Origin: an uncultured Verrucomicrobiota bacterium
GTDB taxonomy: Bacteria; Verrucomicrobiota; Verrucomicrobiia; Verrucomicrobiales; Verrucomicrobiaceae
DNA: 36,785 nucleotides
Assembly (NCBI GenBank): GCA_903960845.1
Contig: CAJCCF010000230.1
Span: 1-36,785, forward strand
Reading direction: 5' to 3'
In this document: one piece after another, positions 15,906 through 24,812 of the stretch
How positions within the stretch are numbered: position 1 is the first letter of the stretch
Layout of the letters: each line of letters starts with the position of its first letter
Notes under the pieces: model-generated
Databases searched by the model: none
Told to the model about the DNA's origin: nothing
The model's input: only the letters and a program-made list of their open reading frames with translations
Translations under genes and position numbers: made by a program

Positions 15906-18368
15906 ATGAAGCCCGCCCTCAACCCCCGCTCCTCCCTGCCGCTCGCAGCCCTGTTTTTCACCGCCAGCCTTGGATTGACTGATGCCGTCCGTGCTGCGGA
16001 ACCGTTTGAAGCTTTCCTGGAGACGCATTGCATCCGCTGTCACGGGCCGGAAAAGGAGAAGGGAGATCTGCGGATCGACCAGCTCTCGCGTGATTTCAAA
16101 TTGGGCGTGGACAGCCATCACTGGGCGGAGTCCATCGAGAAGGTTAACAGCGGCGAGATGCCTCCGAAGAAGGAGAAGAAACCGACGCAGGCGGAGATGG
16201 CGGTGTTTGTCACGAGTCTTGATGCGCGGCTGAAGGAGGGGCGGGCGGCGCGGATGGCGGCGCGGCCGGTGGTGACGCATTATCGTCTGAGCCGGAAGGA
16301 GTATCAGAACACCGTCTATGATCTGCTCGGCGTGCGCTATGATCCTGCCAAGCCGGGCGAGTTGAATGAGGACACGCGGTGGCATGGCTTTGAGCGCATC
16401 GGCTCGGAGCTTTCGCTCTCGCCCTCGCATGTGGACCGCTACTACCGAGCAGCGGAGACGGTGCTGGATCGTGCCTTTCCTGCCACGACGAGCAGCGAGG
16501 CACGGAAGGTCCGCAAAACCGCGGCGGATCTGCGCTACGGCGGCGGGAAGGACCAGCAGGCGGCGCTGGATCGTTTCGGCATCAAGCGGCCGCTGCGTTA
16601 TCTCCTGTTTCCAGGCAGCACCCAGAATGCGCTCTCGCCCAACTGGTTCGGAAAGACGGGGCCGGAGCACAGCGGGCTCTACAAAGTCCGCATTCAGGCC
16701 AGCGGCATTCGTCCGATCGGCGGCCAGCCTGCGCACCTGAGCATCGGCAAGCGGACGGGTGAGGAGACGGTGGATGGGGCCATTGAGTTTGACCTCACCG
16801 CGCCGGAGGATAAGCCGCAGGTGTATGAGTTCGAGGTGTTCCTCGAAATGCCGGCGTCGCTCGACTTCTGCGTGGTGGCCACGGATGTGGTGGACCGCAG
16901 AGCCGGTGCGGCTTTCCGCAATGCGCTCGGCAGCCGGGGCGGTTACATTTTCACCCATAGCAGCGAGACATTGCTCCTGAATCCGAACGCGCCGCAGATG
17001 TTTGATGACAAGGGGAACGGGCTCTTTTCCACAGTCATCCTCGATTGGATCGAATGGGAGGGGCCGCTGGTGTCGGACTCGGAAAAATCGAGGCGCAAGG
17101 ATGTGATGCCGCCGGATGATGCGACGGCCGAGGTGGTGGCGGAGCATTTGCACCGCTTCGCCGAGCGTGCGTGGCGTCGTCCCGTGAAGCAGGAGGAACT
17201 CGCGGAGTATCTGCAATCTTACCGCACGGAGCGCGAGGCAGGCGAGAAGATGGCCGATGCCTACCGTGTGGCGTTGCAGGGTGTGCTGACCTCGCGGCAT
17301 TTCATTTACATCGTTGAGGGCGATCCGGTGGCGCGCGAGCGTCTCACCGATTCGGAACTCGCCACGCGGCTTTCGTTTTTCCTGTGGAGTTCGATGCCGG
17401 ACGAGGCGCTCTTCACCGCAGCCAAAGGCGGACAGCTCAGCGGTGATGGCCTCAAGAAAGAAGTGGACCGCATGCTCACGGACAGCAAAGCCAGCCGCTT
17501 CATCGATGACTTCGCGCGGCAGTGGCTGCAACTGCATCGCGTGGGTATGTTCCCGCCGGACAAGAAGCTCTATCCCATCTACGACGCGTGGCTGGAGACC
17601 AGCATGAAGGCCGAACCCGTGGAGTTTTTCCGCGAGATGTTCGGCAAAAACATGCCCATCGAAGGGTTCATTGATTCCGGCTGGACCACGGCCAATGCGC
17701 GGCTCTGTGACTTCTACGGATTGCCGGAGCCGAAGTCGGGCGGCTTCCAGCGCGTCTCGCTCAAGCCCGAGGATCGTCGCGGCGGTCTGCTCACGATGGG
17801 GGCGGTGCTCGGCTTGACCTCGGACGGCACGCGGCATCGCCCGGTTCACCGGGGGGTCTGGCTCAGCGAGGTCGTCCTTGGCAAATCACCACCGCCGCCA
17901 CCGGCCAACGTGCCCGCCATCGAGCCTCCGACGCCGCAAAGTCCCAAAGCCACGCTGCGTCAAAAGATCGAAGCCCATCGCAACGACGCCAACTGCGCTG
18001 CCTGCCACGCGAAGATCGATCCGCTCGGCCTCGCCTGGGACAACTACGACGCCATCGGCCAGTGGCGCACGCGCGAAAAAATCGCCGCAGGCGTCGGCGA
18101 AGACCCCTTGATCAATCCCTCCGGCATGATGCCCGACGGCCGCCCCTTCCAAGACGCCAACGAGTTCAAGCAACGCCTTCTCGAAGACCGCGACAAGCTC
18201 GCCCGCGCCTTCATCGAACACCTCTGCACCTACGGCCTCCGCCGCGCCCTCGCCTTTGACGATCAGGATGACCTCAAGGCCATCGCGACCGAAGCCAGGA
18301 AAAACCAATACCGCATCAAGGACATCGTCCGCGCCGTGGCGATGTCGGAGTTGGTTAGGAAGCGATGA
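15906..18368 (+). CDS. Secreted DUF1587/DUF1595/DUF1592/DUF1588/DUF1585 diheme cytochrome-like protein
   Basis: This is an 820-residue exported protein with a signal segment ending near DAVRAAEP. The N-terminal heme motif is C42-x-x-C45-H46. Domains follow the standard order: DUF1587 (about 120-185, [17 protein letters not shown]), a beta-rich stretch (about 255-345), DUF1595 (about 405-475, [10 protein letters not shown]), DUF1592 (about 478-610, [19 protein letters not shown]), DUF1588 (about 620-725, with C697-C700-H701 in [19 protein letters not shown]) and DUF1585 (about 740-815). The ATG at 15906 is chosen because it gives the signal peptide; a TTG at 15876 is in frame but unlikely. In related genomes such genes are followed directly by an HXXSHH gene. 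Here a repeat-bounded cassette lies between them. Confidence 0.88.
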   Translation: MKPALNPRSSLPLAALFFTASLGLTDAVRAAEPFEAFLETHCIRCHGPEKEKGDLRIDQLSRDFKLGVDSHHWAESIEKVNSGEMPPKKEKKPTQAEMAVFVTSLDARLKEGRAARMAARPVVTHYRLSRKEYQNTVYDLLGVRYDPAKPGELNEDTRWHGFERIGSELSLSPSHVDRYYRAAETVLDRAFPATTSSEARKVRKTAADLRYGGGKDQQAALDRFGIKRPLRYLLFPGSTQNALSPNWFGKTGPEHSGLYKVRIQASGIRPIGGQPAHLSIGKRTGEETVDGAIEFDLTAPEDKPQVYEFEVFLEMPASLDFCVVATDVVDRRAGAAFRNALGSRGGYIFTHSSETLLLNPNAPQMFDDKGNGLFSTVILDWIEWEGPLVSDSEKSRRKDVMPPDDATAEVVAEHLHRFAERAWRRPVKQEELAEYLQSYRTEREAGEKMADAYRVALQGVLTSRHFIYIVEGDPVARERLTDSELATRLSFFLWSSMPDEALFTAAKGGQLSGDGLKKEVDRMLTDSKASRFIDDFARQWLQLHRVGMFPPDKKLYPIYDAWLETSMKAEPVEFFREMFGKNMPIEGFIDSGWTTANARLCDFYGLPEPKSGGFQRVSLKPEDRRGGLLTMGAVLGLTSDGTRHRPVHRGVWLSEVVLGKSPPPPPANVPAIEPPTPQSPKATLRQKIEAHRNDANCAACHAKIDPLGLAWDNYDAIGQWRTREKIAAGVGEDPLINPSGMMPDGRPFQDANEFKQRLLEDRDKLARAFIEHLCTYGLRRALAFDDQDDLKAIATEARKNQYRIKDIVRAVAMSELVRKR

Positions 18369-18374
18369 CGAGTC

Positions 18375-18465
18375 AGGTCTCCAGCAGATTCAGGGAGGCC
18401 AGCAGATTATTCTTTCAAAATGAAATCAAAACCCAAACCCCAATCGGCGGGCCTCCCTGAATCTG
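18375..18465 (+). repeat. Left 91-bp terminal direct repeat of the GxxExxY cassette
   Basis: It aligns without gaps to 19248-19338 (constant offset 873). The first 51 bases differ at two positions and the last 19 bases are identical, with a more diverged centre. It contains a perfect 16-bp inverted repeat (18385-18400 with 18450-18465) and so can form a hairpin with a 49-base loop. The start codon of the cassette gene (18420) lies inside that loop, and the right arm encodes residues AGLPES of the protein. Confidence 0.92.
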
Positions 18466-19244
18466 AGGGAGATACCACCACCCATGCTTTCATCGGGCAT
18501 GCGATGAAGGTCCATTCATTGGTTGGGCCAGGACTAGACGAAGAGATATATCATCAGGAGCTTGTCGCGGCTCTGACTGCGGCTGGTATTTCACATTTTT
18601 CAAAGCCGAGGCGGGACTTGGTTTATCGCGGGATTGTTGCGGACACCTTTGAGCCGGATTTTGTCATCGAAAATCACTTCATTCCCGAGTTGAAGTGTCT
18701 GCGCGGATCATTCGCCCCGGAGCATTTGGTTCAGGTGTTCTGCTACTGTAAGTTCTGGCGGCTTCGCACGAGTCTGCTGGTGGATTTCGGCAAGCAAAGC
18801 CTGATTTGGAAGCGGCTTCTGTATCGTTCTCACTCAGCGAGTTTCACTGAGACCAGTCCTCCTGGATTCCTTTCCAATCCCGCGCTGGCTGCAAACATCA
18901 TTCGAGCTGTTGGCGAGTGTCTGAACGAATTCGGTCTCGGCTACCGGCAGAGCACTTGGAAGGGCTTGGTCAGGGCTGCGATCCAATCCGCAGGTCACAA
19001 TGTCCATGCTAACCCAACCGCCACCGTGCTCGATCGTCCACATGTCACGATGTCCAGTCTTGTCATCGACGACAACTGCGCCGTGTTTGTCACTGCCCTC
19101 ACAGACGGCATCAACGCAACGGATCGCGCCACACTTCAAACCCATCTCCGCTGGCTCAACCTCGACTGGGGCATCGTGTTCCACTTCGGCAAAACCACCG
19201 CTGACTTCACCTTTGTCCAACACCCGAAAAAGAAAGCCAGATGA
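18420..19244 (+). CDS. GxxExxY family protein, PD-(D/E)XK-like, with degenerate second copy
   Basis: This 274-residue protein has an N-terminal half that is a clear GxxExxY (PDDEXK_3) domain. G38-x-x-E41-x-x-Y44 lies in VGPGLDEEIYHQEL, and a complete PD-x9-E-x-K motif is formed by P79-D80, E90 and K92. Typical family members are about 120-140 residues. The extra C-terminal half (about 150-270) reads like a second, eroded copy: AVGECLNEFGLGYRQSTW corresponds to the helix-GxxExxY region and NLDWGIVFHFGKTTADFTF to the end of the fold, with no nuclease triad seen. The start codon lies within the left terminal repeat and lacks a ribosome-binding site. The family is widespread, often in many copies, and its function is unproven. 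The fold suggests nucleic acid cleavage or recognition. Confidence 0.85.
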   Translation: MKSKPKPQSAGLPESEGDTTTHAFIGHAMKVHSLVGPGLDEEIYHQELVAALTAAGISHFSKPRRDLVYRGIVADTFEPDFVIENHFIPELKCLRGSFAPEHLVQVFCYCKFWRLRTSLLVDFGKQSLIWKRLLYRSHSASFTETSPPGFLSNPALAANIIRAVGECLNEFGLGYRQSTWKGLVRAAIQSAGHNVHANPTATVLDRPHVTMSSLVIDDNCAVFVTALTDGINATDRATLQTHLRWLNLDWGIVFHFGKTTADFTFVQHPKKKAR

Positions 19245-19247
19245 ATG

Positions 19248-19338
19248 AGGTCTCGAGCAGATTCAGGGAGGCCAGCAGATTATTCTTTCAGAATGAAACA
19301 TTGACCAAAAACTCAATCTGCGGGCCTCCCTGAATCTG
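19248..19338 (+). repeat. Right 91-bp terminal direct repeat of the GxxExxY cassette
   Basis: This is the second copy of the repeat at 18375-18465, starting three bases after the cassette gene's stop codon. Its internal inverted repeat is 19258-19273 with 19323-19338. The position equivalent to the gene start reads atgaaacattga, an immediate stop, so this copy is non-coding. The right arm extends to ctgctgg, completing the 20-bp outer inverted repeat. Confidence 0.92.
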
Positions 19339-19379
19339 CTGGAAATCACGAACACTCGAACAACGAACCAAGAACTTCT

Positions 19380-20753
19380 ATGAACATCCAAACCCAATCC
19401 TGGCTCCTCAACCGTCGCCATGCGCTCAAAGCGCTCGGCAGCTTCATTTCGCTGCCGATGCTTGAGTGCATGGTGCCGCTGCGTGCTGCAGAAACAGTCA
19501 CCGCCGCGCCAAAGCGCAGTGCCTTCATCTATCTCGCCAATGGCGTGCATTCGCTGAACTATCAGATCACCACGTCGGGGAAAGATTATAAGTTCTCACG
19601 GTCGCTGAAGCCGTTGGAGAAGCACCGTGAGGTCATCACGCCGATCAGCGGATTGCATCATCCGGGAGCGCTCAGTCACCATCACAACTGCATCTCCGTC
19701 TGGCTCACCGGCGGGAAGCTCGGGCCTTCGGATCGCAACATGATCTCCGCGGATCAGAAGATGGCGGAGATCACCGCGCCGCACACGCGTTACCCGTCGA
19801 TGGAGGTCGCGCTCACGCAGGGTTCGCTGGCGTGGACGGCGGACGGTGTGCAGTTGCCCACGCTGCGTCGTTGCAGCGAGATCTTCGCCTCGCTCTTTGA
19901 AGAACCGAAGGGTGGAAAGATGGCCCAGCGCCGCGCTTTGCGCCGCAAGGGCAGCGTGCTCGATGCCAACCTCGCGGAGGTGCGCCGGCTTGAGAAAAAG
20001 ATGGGCGCGGAGGATAAGGGGCGCATGGAACAATACCTCACCTCGGTGCGTGTGGCTGAGATCCGCACGCGACGCGCCGATTCGTGGCTCGACACACCGC
20101 TGCCGGCCATTTCCGAGGCGGATCGCAAGCGCACCAACCGAGACATCGCCGCCACCATGGCGGGTGATTACTTCCGCACCGTCTATGACCTCATGGTGCT
20201 CGCCTTCCAGACGGACATGACACGTGTGGCCACCTTCAGCCTCGGCGGTGAGGGAGACGCTTTTTCCATTCCGGAGATCGGCATCACCGAGTCTCGCCAT
20301 CAGCTCAGCCATCACGGCGGTGATGCCGGTTACATGGAAAAGCTCACCAACTACGACACCTTCGCCATCGAGCAGTTCAGCTACTTCCTCACCCGCCTCA
20401 CCGAAACGAAGGACCTCAATGGCAAGCCGCTCCTTGGCTCGACGATGGCGCTCTTCGGCAGCGGCATGTCCTACGGTCACAGCCACGGCAACGCCAATCT
20501 CCCGCTGGTGCTCGCCGGCGGATCGGACCTCGGCCTCAAGCACGGCAGTCATCTCGACTTCAACAAGGACGCCAAAGGTTTTGAAGGCTATTCGCTCGGT
20601 GCCGACGGTGCGCTCACCACCGCGCATTATCAGGTTTGCAGCCGCCCGGTGAACTCGGATGCCCACATGAGCAATCTGCTGCTGCTCATGACCCAGCGCA
20701 TGGGTGTGGAGACGGACCAGTTTGGCGACAGCAACAAGGTCATCGCGCTGTGA
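19380..20753 (+). CDS. HXXSHH (DUF1552) family protein, Tat-exported
   Basis: This is a 457-residue protein. The N-terminus has a twin-arginine-like signal ([21 protein letters not shown]). The family motif is intact as H307-QLS-H311-H312. The C-terminal hallmark block is also present: [32 protein letters not shown] and [14 protein letters not shown]. Length is normal for the family. It was probably the direct partner of the DUF1592-type cytochrome at 15906 before the GxxExxY cassette came to lie between them. Tat export implies it is folded, perhaps with a cofactor, before reaching the periplasm. No enzymatic activity has been established for the family. Confidence 0.9.
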   Translation: MNIQTQSWLLNRRHALKALGSFISLPMLECMVPLRAAETVTAAPKRSAFIYLANGVHSLNYQITTSGKDYKFSRSLKPLEKHREVITPISGLHHPGALSHHHNCISVWLTGGKLGPSDRNMISADQKMAEITAPHTRYPSMEVALTQGSLAWTADGVQLPTLRRCSEIFASLFEEPKGGKMAQRRALRRKGSVLDANLAEVRRLEKKMGAEDKGRMEQYLTSVRVAEIRTRRADSWLDTPLPAISEADRKRTNRDIAATMAGDYFRTVYDLMVLAFQTDMTRVATFSLGGEGDAFSIPEIGITESRHQLSHHGGDAGYMEKLTNYDTFAIEQFSYFLTRLTETKDLNGKPLLGSTMALFGSGMSYGHSHGNANLPLVLAGGSDLGLKHGSHLDFNKDAKGFEGYSLGADGALTTAHYQVCSRPVNSDAHMSNLLLLMTQRMGVETDQFGDSNKVIAL

Positions 20754-20863
20754 CGCCGAGGCGGGATGGAGAGTTGGAGTTCTGGAGTGATGCGATCAAG
20801 CCTTATCCGCCCCGCCACTCCATGTCTCCAGCGCTCCAACTCCCCACCATTCTTCAGTCGAAA

Positions 20864-22159
20864 ATGTCCCTTCCAACACTCCATCACTCCACCACTCCAT
20901 TGCGCCGCTGGCTCGTGGTGTTGTGCTTGGGGCTCATCGTGACCGCGACCTGCGCACTTGCAAAGGACGAGCCTTTCCGCCCCGAAACCGGGAAGTTTCC
21001 GCCTTTGGAAAAAGCCCACACCTACCGCGGCGAACTCGTGTTCGTGGATCATGCGAACCGTCGTGGCAGCATTCGCGTGACATCCCCGGGCGTGTTTCGC
21101 TTCACCGCGCCGCATCCGTTTGCACTGCTGCCGTATGCCCTCGTGCGCCATCACGGCGCACCGGCCGACCTGCGCGACATTCCACTGGGTACCATGCTGC
21201 ATGTTCGCGCGTTTCTCCCGCCGGACCCGAAAACTTCCGCCGTGCCGGTCTTGCCCGTCAACAACCGGGAGAAGACGAAAGCCGGAGCGCTTGGCGTCGC
21301 GCCCGCCGAGAATCACGTCCTTCTCCTCGAAGACGAGCCCAGCCACTGCATGCGCGAGGGCATGGTCTGGAAGCTCAAGGAAGTGGAGATCAAGAACCAT
21401 GAGGGAACGATCATCGCCAGCCGCGAACCCAAACAAGCTGGAGACGGTAAGGTCGTCGAGGAAACGCTGACCTTTGATGCCTCCACCCGTGTCTGGCGCG
21501 GTCGCGAATACCTCCGGATCGAACACCTGATCGCCGAGGGCGCGTGGCCTGCCAGCGGCAAAAAATCTCTCGGCGGCCAGTCCGTCCAACTGGGCATCAC
21601 CTGGAAACCCACGCCGGGCGGTGTGTTCTCGCGCTTCCACATCTCCGACATCTGGCTGGACGACGCCGCGATGGAAAATGCCACAGACCAACAGAACGAG
21701 ACGCACAAGGCCTTCATGCGCAGCCGTTGGATGCCCGGGTGGATCGATGCGGTCGAGTATGGCAAGTTCGGCCGGGCGACCGTGACGGCGACCTTGTTTG
21801 GTGGCATGGACTCATCGCTCTATGCCGATTTCAGAAAGGGCGGTTCCGCTCTGATGAATGGTGTCGAGAACACACTGAAGCATACCGAAGGCGGCACCGC
21901 CGGCCCAACGCAGATGGCCGCACGCGGCACTCTCCTCGACGTCAGCAAGACGCCTGGAAACGCCCCTCCGGGCAGCAGCGGCATTCAAATCCGGTTTGAG
22001 ACCGACCTCATCACTGAAGGCATGCGCCCTGCGCGAATTGTCCGGATCCGCCCCGCAGGCTGGCCCGATGTCCATGTGCCGCGTGAGGAGTATCTCAGCG
22101 ACGGGGCCTCCAGCATTGACGAGCGCTTCCCGACTCCTGCCATTTTTCCGAAATACTGA
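20864..22159 (+). CDS. Secreted protein of unrecognised family, tandem paralogue 1
   Basis: This is a 431-residue protein of a family I do not recognise. A signal peptide (LRRWLVVLCLGLIVTATCALA) precedes the start of the shared core, KDEPFRPETGKFPPLEKA. The core, shared with the next two genes, includes FVDHANRRGS, GAPADLRD, AFLPPDPKTSAVPVLPV, AENHVLLLEDEPSHC, RFHISDIWLDDA, DAVEYGKFGRATVTATLFGGMD and the C-terminus RFPTPAIFPKY. The RGEL-FVDHANRRGS-RV opening and PADLRD-LGT--H-RAFLPP segment look like a small beta-barrel (inference). The ATG at 20822 is also in frame; 20864 is preferred because it gives a shorter n-region. The leader is a C/T-rich tract. No catalytic motif is apparent. Confidence 0.85.
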   Translation: MSLPTLHHSTTPLRRWLVVLCLGLIVTATCALAKDEPFRPETGKFPPLEKAHTYRGELVFVDHANRRGSIRVTSPGVFRFTAPHPFALLPYALVRHHGAPADLRDIPLGTMLHVRAFLPPDPKTSAVPVLPVNNREKTKAGALGVAPAENHVLLLEDEPSHCMREGMVWKLKEVEIKNHEGTIIASREPKQAGDGKVVEETLTFDASTRVWRGREYLRIEHLIAEGAWPASGKKSLGGQSVQLGITWKPTPGGVFSRFHISDIWLDDAAMENATDQQNETHKAFMRSRWMPGWIDAVEYGKFGRATVTATLFGGMDSSLYADFRKGGSALMNGVENTLKHTEGGTAGPTQMAARGTLLDVSKTPGNAPPGSSGIQIRFETDLITEGMRPARIVRIRPAGWPDVHVPREEYLSDGASSIDERFPTPAIFPKY

Positions 22160-22180
22160 TCTTCATCACCGCCACGCGCT

Positions 22181-23449
22181 ATGACACGCTTCCTTTTTGT
22201 TCTTGGTTCTTCGCTCCTGGTTCTTGGTTGGTGCGCGGCCAACGCCGCCGACGAACCCTTCCGCCCTGAAGCCGGCAAGTTTCCTCCGCTTGAAAAAGCG
22301 CACTCCTACCGTGGCGAACTGACCTTCGTGGATCACGCGAACCGGCGCGGCAGCCTTCGCGTTGAGGGCACGGGCAAGTTTTATCGAAACGACCCGCACC
22401 CCTTTGCCATGCTCCCCTATGGCATCGTGCGCTATCAAGGCGCCCCGGCGGACCTGCGGGACGTCCCGCTCGGCACGGTGATGCATGTGCGAGCCTTCCT
22501 CCCGCCGGACCCGAAGACCTCCGCCGTGCCCGTGCTGCCGGTGGACAGCAAGTCGAAGGACGCCGGTCACTATCGTGGCACCGGCATCTTCCCCGCCGAG
22601 AATCACGTGCTGCTGCTCGAAGACGAGCCCAGCCACTGCCTGCGCGAGGGACTCGTCTGGAAGCTGCACGAGGTGGAAATCAACAGCGGCGAAGGCATCA
22701 TCACCGCCACCCGCGAGCCGAAGCAAGGCGGCACCGCCAAGGTGGCCGAAGACATGATGACCTTCGACTCCGCCACCCGCATCTGGCGCGGCAGCGAACG
22801 CATCGGAGTCGCACGCATGGTTGCCGATGCAGCATGGCCTGCCAGTGGAAAGAAAAAGCTCGGCGGGCAGCCCGTCCACCTCGGAATCACTTGGAAACCT
22901 GCGCCTGGGGAAGGGTTGGGAGGTGCCTTCACCCGTTTCCACATCTCAGACATCTGGCTGGACGAGGCCGCCATCGAGCAGGCCGCTCAATTCCAGACCG
23001 AGACGCACAAAGGGTTCATTCGCAGTCGCTGGATGCCAGCCCGGGTGGATGCGGTCGAGTATGGCAAGTTCGGTCGCGCCACCGTCACCGCGACTCTTTT
23101 CGGCGGCATGGATGCCTCCCTTTATGCCGACTTCCAGAAAGGCATGCAGGCACAAATGAACGGAGCCGAGAACACCTTGAAGCATGCCGGCGGCCACTAC
23201 GGCCCCGGCCACATCGCCTCCAGTGGCCAAATCACGGCCATCACCAAGGCCGGCGGGAAAATCCCACTCAGCTCCAGCGGCATTCAGATCCAATTCGAGA
23301 CCGACCTCATCATCGAAGGCATCCGGCCCACACGCGTCATCCGGGTCCGCCCGCAAAGCTGGCCCAGCAGACAAGTGCCCCGCGAAGAATACGTCAACGA
23401 CAGCCTCGAAGAGCGCTTCCCGACTCCAGCCATTTTTCCGAAATATTGA
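22181..23449 (+). CDS. Secreted protein of unrecognised family, tandem paralogue 2
   Basis: This is a 422-residue member of the same family as its two neighbours, starting with signal peptide MTRFLFVLGSSLLVLGWCAANA and core ADEPFRPEAGKFPPLEKA. Conservation runs the full length, including the invariant LLLEDEPSHC-REG--WKL block, RSRWMPA, FGRATVTATLFGGMD, NTLKHAGG, SGIQIQFETDLIIEG and RFPTPAIFPKY. It differs by a short insertion (PGEGLGGAF) before RFHISDIWLDE. It starts 21 bases after paralogue 1 and so is presumably in the same transcript. One conserved Cys (in EPSHC) is shared by all three copies. Confidence 0.87.
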   Translation: MTRFLFVLGSSLLVLGWCAANAADEPFRPEAGKFPPLEKAHSYRGELTFVDHANRRGSLRVEGTGKFYRNDPHPFAMLPYGIVRYQGAPADLRDVPLGTVMHVRAFLPPDPKTSAVPVLPVDSKSKDAGHYRGTGIFPAENHVLLLEDEPSHCLREGLVWKLHEVEINSGEGIITATREPKQGGTAKVAEDMMTFDSATRIWRGSERIGVARMVADAAWPASGKKKLGGQPVHLGITWKPAPGEGLGGAFTRFHISDIWLDEAAIEQAAQFQTETHKGFIRSRWMPARVDAVEYGKFGRATVTATLFGGMDASLYADFQKGMQAQMNGAENTLKHAGGHYGPGHIASSGQITAITKAGGKIPLSSSGIQIQFETDLIIEGIRPTRVIRVRPQSWPSRQVPREEYVNDSLEERFPTPAIFPKY

Positions 23450-23471
23450 TGCTCACCACTCTCCCGCTCAC

Positions 23472-24734
23472 ATGATGACACGATTACATTGCATTCTTGG
23501 TTATTCCATCCTGGCTCTTGGCCTGTGCGCTGCACACGCAGAGGATGAGCCCTTCCGCCCCGAAGCGGGTAAGTTCCCGCCTTTGGAAAAAGCGTACTCC
23601 TACCGGGGTGAGCTCGTCTTCGTGGATCATGCGAACCGCCGCGGCAGCATCCGTGTGCAAGGAGCGGGCACGTATTTTCGCAACCCGCCACATCCCTTCG
23701 CCATGCTGCCCTACGGCATCGTGCGTTATCACGGCGCACCGGCGGATTTGCGGGACATTTCGCTTGGCACGGTGCTGCACATTCGTGCCTTTCTCCCGCC
23801 TGACCCGAAGACCTCTGCCGTGCCGGTGCTGCCGGTCGATAGCCGCAAAAAAACCGCCGGCTACAGCGGCATCGGCATCGCGCCAGCCGAGAACCACGTT
23901 CTTCTTCTCGAAGATGAACCCAGCCACTGCCTGCGTGAAGGATTGATCTGGAAGCTGAAGGAAGTGGAGATCAAAAACCGAGAAGGCATGATCACCGCCA
24001 CTTGTGAACCCAAGCAGGGCGGAGATGCCAAAGCGACGGAAGAGAAGCTGACCTTCGATGCCGCCACGCATGTCTGGCGCGGCCGTGAATGCCTCGGCAT
24101 CGACGAACTCATCGCTGAAGGTGCGTGGCCTGCCGAAGGGAAAAAATCCCTCGGCAGCCAACCCGTGCTGCTTGGCATCACCTGGAAACCCACGCCGGAT
24201 GGCATCTTCACGCGTTTTCACATCTCGGACATCTGGCTGGACGACGCCTCCATGCAGCGCGCCGCCAAGAACCAGACCGAAACACACAAAGCCTTCATCC
24301 GCAGCCGCTGGATGCCCGCGTGGATCGATGCTGTCGAGTATGGCAAGTTCGGCCGCGCGACCGTGACCGCGACCCTGTTCGGCGGCATGGACGCCGCGCT
24401 CTACGCCGATTTCAAAAAGGATGTCTCCGCCGTGATGAACGGGGTCGAGAACACCCTGAAGCATGCCGGCGGCAACTACGGCCCCGCGCACATGGCCTCA
24501 AAGGGTTCCATCCTCGAAGTCATGAAAACACCCGGCGAAGTCCCGCTCGGCAGCAGTGGCATCCAGATCCGTTTTGAGACCGACCTCATCATCGAAGGCA
24601 TCCGCCCCGGCCGCATCGTCCGTGTCCGCCCAAGTGTCTGGCCCGCCGTGAACCTGCCCCGCGAAGAATTCGTCGGCGATGGCAGCAACCCCGAAGACCG
24701 CTTCCCCACTCCGACCATCTTCCCGAAGTACTGA
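23472..24734 (+). CDS. Secreted protein of unrecognised family, tandem paralogue 3
   Basis: About 420 residues; the third adjacent copy of the family. The start is one of two consecutive ATGs (23472 or 23475), and the signal peptide is MTRLHCILGYSILALGLCAAHA. The opening MTR-L--LG-S-L-LG-CAA-A is similar to that of paralogue 2, so the signal sequences duplicated too. The core blocks are as in the other copies, with small changes such as TCEPKQ for TREPKQ and FPTPTIFPKY at the end. Upstream in-frame codons back to 23184 overlap paralogue 2 and are not credible. The arrangement implies two rounds of tandem duplication. Confidence 0.87.
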   Translation: MMTRLHCILGYSILALGLCAAHAEDEPFRPEAGKFPPLEKAYSYRGELVFVDHANRRGSIRVQGAGTYFRNPPHPFAMLPYGIVRYHGAPADLRDISLGTVLHIRAFLPPDPKTSAVPVLPVDSRKKTAGYSGIGIAPAENHVLLLEDEPSHCLREGLIWKLKEVEIKNREGMITATCEPKQGGDAKATEEKLTFDAATHVWRGRECLGIDELIAEGAWPAEGKKSLGSQPVLLGITWKPTPDGIFTRFHISDIWLDDASMQRAAKNQTETHKAFIRSRWMPAWIDAVEYGKFGRATVTATLFGGMDAALYADFKKDVSAVMNGVENTLKHAGGNYGPAHMASKGSILEVMKTPGEVPLGSSGIQIRFETDLIIEGIRPGRIVRVRPSVWPAVNLPREEFVGDGSNPEDRFPTPTIFPKY

Positions 24735-24754
24735 GGCTGCACTTGGTGACATTC

Positions 24755-24771
24755 AATCTGCTGGAAATCAC
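24755..24771 (+). repeat. 17-bp match to the right end of the GxxExxY cassette
   Basis: The 17-mer aatctgctggaaatcac is identical to 19333-19349. Ten bases lie inside the cassette's right terminal inverted repeat and seven lie just outside it. It sits in the short gap between paralogue 3 and the leucine-rich-repeat gene. It may be the remnant of a lost repeat copy or a shared leader sequence. Confidence 0.5.
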
Positions 24772-24812
24772 TAGCCACGACACCGGCAATAAGAGCCAAA
24801 ATCCACCATTCC

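Larger units (their letters stand above)
18381..19342. mobile_element. Putative 962-bp mobile cassette carrying a GxxExxY gene
   Basis: The outermost 20 bases, ccagcagattcagggaggcc at 18381-18400, are repeated as a perfect reverse complement at 19323-19342. The cassette also has 91-bp direct repeats at both ends, each with its own internal inverted repeat. It holds one ORF and is visibly lower in GC than the flanking genes. It sits between a DUF1592-type cytochrome gene and an HXXSHH gene, which are normally neighbours. No transposase is encoded and no target-site duplication is evident directly outside the inverted repeats. A 17-bp match to the right end recurs at 24755. Mobility is an inference from this architecture. 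It could be mobilised in trans or be an RNA-level element. Confidence 0.65.

Noticed and set aside
15798-17849. 683-codon open frame on the minus strand
   Set aside because: It lies antisense to a convincing DUF1587/1592 cytochrome gene with heme motifs and has arginine/histidine-rich composition typical of a shadow frame in GC-rich DNA.
18371-19350. Target-site duplication flanking the cassette
   Set aside because: Bases directly outside the 20-bp inverted repeats (ggtct on the left, aaatc on the right) do not match as a direct repeat.
22195-22230. gttcttggtt repeats in the signal region of paralogue 2, with an inverted 11-mer at 19365-19375
   Set aside because: They are short and low-complexity; they probably reflect leucine/valine codons in a signal peptide and do not form a defined element.
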